NCBI GenBank assembly: GCA_035518875.1
Contig: DATIXD010000189.1
Location: 1-6,755, forward strand
Length of the DNA: 6,755 nucleotides
Direction: 5' to 3'
From: DATIXD01 sp035518875
GTDB lineage: Bacteria; Pseudomonadota; Gammaproteobacteria; Methylococcales; Methylococcaceae
The position numbers were made by a program, and so were the translations under genes. The notes under the pieces were generated by a model. It made no database searches, was not told the origin of the DNA, and worked only from the letters and a program-made list of their open reading frames with translations. This document shows positions 5,137-6,755 of this stretch, one piece after another. Numbering within the stretch: the stretch's first letter is position 1; each line of letters starts with the position of its first letter.

Positions 5137-5340
5137 GATATCTACCCTGGTGACACCATCGTGGTCTGCAACCTCGACCGCCTTGCCTGGTCGTGGAAGC
5201 AACTCGTCGAGACCATAGAACTCCTTGCCCGCTGCTGGATCGGTTTCCGGTCGCTAATGGAATCATCCACAACGGCAGGTGGCAAGCTGGTCTTTCATGT
5301 TTTCGGGAGTCTGGGGGAATCATGCGTGAGCGTATGATGG
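5137..5340 (+). pseudogene. Serine recombinase (resolvase/invertase) relic, truncated at both ends and frameshifted
   Basis: The frame from 5143 reads YPGDTIVVCNLDRLAWSW, then KQLVETIELLARCWIGFRSL and TTAGGKLVFHVFGSLGE. This is the middle of a resolvase/invertase catalytic domain (consensus RPGDTLVVWRLDRLGRSLKDL ... GGKLVFHIFGALAEFERE). The N-terminal part with the nucleophilic Ser is missing; a stop at 5122-5124 closes the frame upstream. In the catalytic DRLGR motif the second Arg is Trp (DRLAW). After GAA at 5317-5319 the frame breaks, and adding one T near 5320 would restore EFMRERMMA in the next frame. Recognisable homology ends around 5340, with no helix-turn-helix tail. It is a dead fragment of a transposon, integron-like or phage recombinase, left just upstream of dinB. 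The fit to the family is strong, and inactivity is directly visible. Confidence 0.85.
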
Positions 5341-5472
5341 CGACCTGGAGACTTCCACGGTCGCTGGGCAGAGCGGCGGCTGACCTCGATTCACTGGCTG
5401 GCTGGCTGGTTCTTCGCCGTCTTCCGACGATAGTCGATGCTCTCCCTTGGCCCAATCCATCTTTGTTGGCAG

Positions 5473-5485
5473 CCAGCAGTGCTGG
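5473..5485. promoter_or_regulatory. Short dyad CCAGCA-G-TGCTGG upstream of dinB
   Basis: Perfect six-base arms around a single G, about 39 bases before the dinB start. It resembles an operator in position and symmetry, but it is not a LexA box of the gammaproteobacterial type (CTGT-N8-ACAG). It may be chance. Confidence 0.2.
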
Positions 5486-5523
5486 TCTCCCACTTAGAAC
5501 ATCTCTTGCGCTACGATGCACCC

Positions 5524-6693
5524 ATGGAACGCCGTATCGCCCACCTCGATATGGATGCCTTCTATGCATCCGTCGAATTGCTCCGGTACCCTCAACTGAG
5601 GGGGCAGGCGGTCGTCGTCGGGGGAAGGGGTAATGGACCGCAACCTGACGCGGAACTGACAGAGTTCCAACGGTTGCATGCCTATGTGGGGCGGGGTGTA
5701 GCCACCACGGCAAGCTACGAGGCGCGGAAACTCGGCGTTCATTCCGCCATGGGATTGATGAAGGCGGCGGCTCTCGCACCCCATGCGATCCTGCTTCCCG
5801 CCGACTTCGAGGCTTATCGTCACTATTCCCGGCTGTTCAAGGCAGCGGTCGCCGAAATCGCTCCGTGTATCGAGAATCGCGGCATCGACGAGATCTACAT
5901 CGATGTGACCGACGTGCCGGGTGAAACGGTGTCGCTGGCCCAGCGGATCAAGGACAACGTCCGTCTGGCAACCGGTCTTTCCTGCTCCATCGGCGTGACG
6001 CCCAACAAGCTCCTGGCCAAGATTGCTTCCGAACTGGACAAGCCCGACGGCTTGACGGTGCTGACCTATGCAGACTTGCCCACGCGGGTTTGGCCGCTAT
6101 CGGTCAACAAGATCAATGGCGTCGGCCCCAAGGCCAGTATCAAACTCGAAGCCATCGGCATAAGGACCATCGGCGAACTGGCGCAGGCGCCCGTGGATCT
6201 TTTGATCCAGCGGTTCGGCCAGCACTATGGACGCTGGCTCAGTGACGCCGCGCACGGACGCGATGATCGCCCGGTTGTCACGGTCAGCGAGCCAAAATCC
6301 CTCAGTCGCGAGACGACCTTCGAGCGGGATCTCGACCCGCACCGGGATCGTACAGTGCTGACCGGAATTTTGACCGCGTTGTGCGAAAGACTCAGCCAGG
6401 ACTTGGACCACAAGGGGTACGTGGGCAAGACCATCGGTGTGAAATTGCGTTACGAGGACTTCCACACGGTCACCCGAGATAAGACGCTCGCCAGCCCGGT
6501 TGCGGCCGCCTCTGAAATTCTCCGCGCGGCGAGGGACTGCCTTAGGCGAGTGCCGCTGGATCGCAAACTCCGTTTGCTAGGCATCCGCGCCGCATCGCTG
6601 TCACCCACCAATCTCGAGAGTGTGACGGATTCACCGAATCGTCAGGCTCAGCAGCCCGCAAAGGTCGGAGAAACCCTGCATCTGTTCGACTAG
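5524..6693 (+). CDS. dinB: DNA polymerase IV (Y-family translesion polymerase DinB)
   Basis: A 389-residue cytosolic error-prone polymerase that bypasses lesions such as N2-dG adducts. Palm motif I is AHLDMDAFYASVE (6-18) with metal ligand D9 and probable steric gate Y14. Palm motif III is GIDEIYIDVT (120-129) with D122 and E123. CSIGVTPNKLLAKIASELDKPDG (154-176) completes the palm; thumb helix-hairpin-helix INGVGPKASIKL (197-208); little finger from SEPKSLSRETTFERDL (255-270). The C-terminal TLHLF (384-388) fits a beta-clamp-binding motif. About 18 extra residues compared with E. coli lie between VVVGG (30-34) and TTASYEARK (61-69). I start at ATG 5524 because MERRIAHLDMDAF matches the family start; the longer frame from 5437 has no family support. 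No clear ribosome site precedes it, nor a LexA box. All catalytic residues are intact. Confidence 0.95.
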   Translation: MERRIAHLDMDAFYASVELLRYPQLRGQAVVVGGRGNGPQPDAELTEFQRLHAYVGRGVATTASYEARKLGVHSAMGLMKAAALAPHAILLPADFEAYRHYSRLFKAAVAEIAPCIENRGIDEIYIDVTDVPGETVSLAQRIKDNVRLATGLSCSIGVTPNKLLAKIASELDKPDGLTVLTYADLPTRVWPLSVNKINGVGPKASIKLEAIGIRTIGELAQAPVDLLIQRFGQHYGRWLSDAAHGRDDRPVVTVSEPKSLSRETTFERDLDPHRDRTVLTGILTALCERLSQDLDHKGYVGKTIGVKLRYEDFHTVTRDKTLASPVAAASEILRAARDCLRRVPLDRKLRLLGIRAASLSPTNLESVTDSPNRQAQQPAKVGETLHLFD

Positions 6694-6755
6694 TGCCGCC
6701 TCCTGACAAGGGCTGCGGTAAACTGCCCGAATATCGACAATAGATACCTCCCCGT

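Noticed and set aside
5394..5409. Four tandem CTGG units
   Set aside because: Too short to call a functional repeat; possibly simple slippage in non-coding DNA.
5132..5779. 215-codon minus-strand open frame
   Set aside because: It lies opposite the recombinase relic and the start of dinB, with Arg/Pro/Ser-rich composition typical of a shadow frame.
1..6755. CRISPR arrays, tRNA or rRNA genes
   Set aside because: No regularly spaced direct repeats and no cloverleaf or rRNA-like sequence were seen.

Overview
The window looks like a chromosomal or accessory stretch of a beta- or gammaproteobacterium. The evidence is a ZnuD-like outer-membrane receptor, a Zur of the E. coli type, a DmeF-type CDF exporter, a DUF465/YdcH protein, a UPF0149/YecA protein with a SEC-C tail, and a proteobacterial DinB. 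No ribosomal or other marker gene is present, so I do not name a genus.

Left part (1-2899), metal homeostasis. Three genes lie on the minus strand in transcription order dmeF-like exporter (2328-1372), zur (1261-752), znuD-like TonB-dependent receptor (651 to beyond base 1). Near-identical Zur-box-like sites (GTTATATnGTAAY) lie before zur (1289-1301) and before the receptor (688-700, read on the plus strand). This suggests that Zur represses both itself and the receptor when zinc is sufficient. Divergent from the exporter is a gene for a 115-residue protein with 28 His and 6 Cys, built from two copies of a 37-residue unit. It is probably a metal buffer or chaperone. Import, export, sensing and possible storage of divalent metal are thus grouped together.

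Middle (2900-3960), sparse and repeat-bearing. A perfect 30-bp palindrome (3191-3220) abuts a 433-bp segment bounded by perfect 28-bp inverted repeats (3216-3243 and 3621-3648). That segment carries a possible promoter, a leader hairpin and a 66-codon ORF of unknown function. The palindrome arms resemble the inverted-repeat tips, and GGCC occurs at every junction, so this looks like a small non-autonomous element beside the collapsed remnant of a relative.

Right part (3961-6755), all plus strand: a DUF465 small coiled-coil protein, a YecA-like protein with a zinc-binding SEC-C tail, a decayed serine-recombinase fragment with a one-base frameshift (5137-5340), and an intact dinB (DNA polymerase IV) with an insertion in its palm/fingers region. 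The recombinase relic and the inverted-repeat element indicate past mobile-element traffic. The clearest candidates for something undescribed are the His-rich repeat protein in its zinc context and the palindrome/inverted-repeat element.
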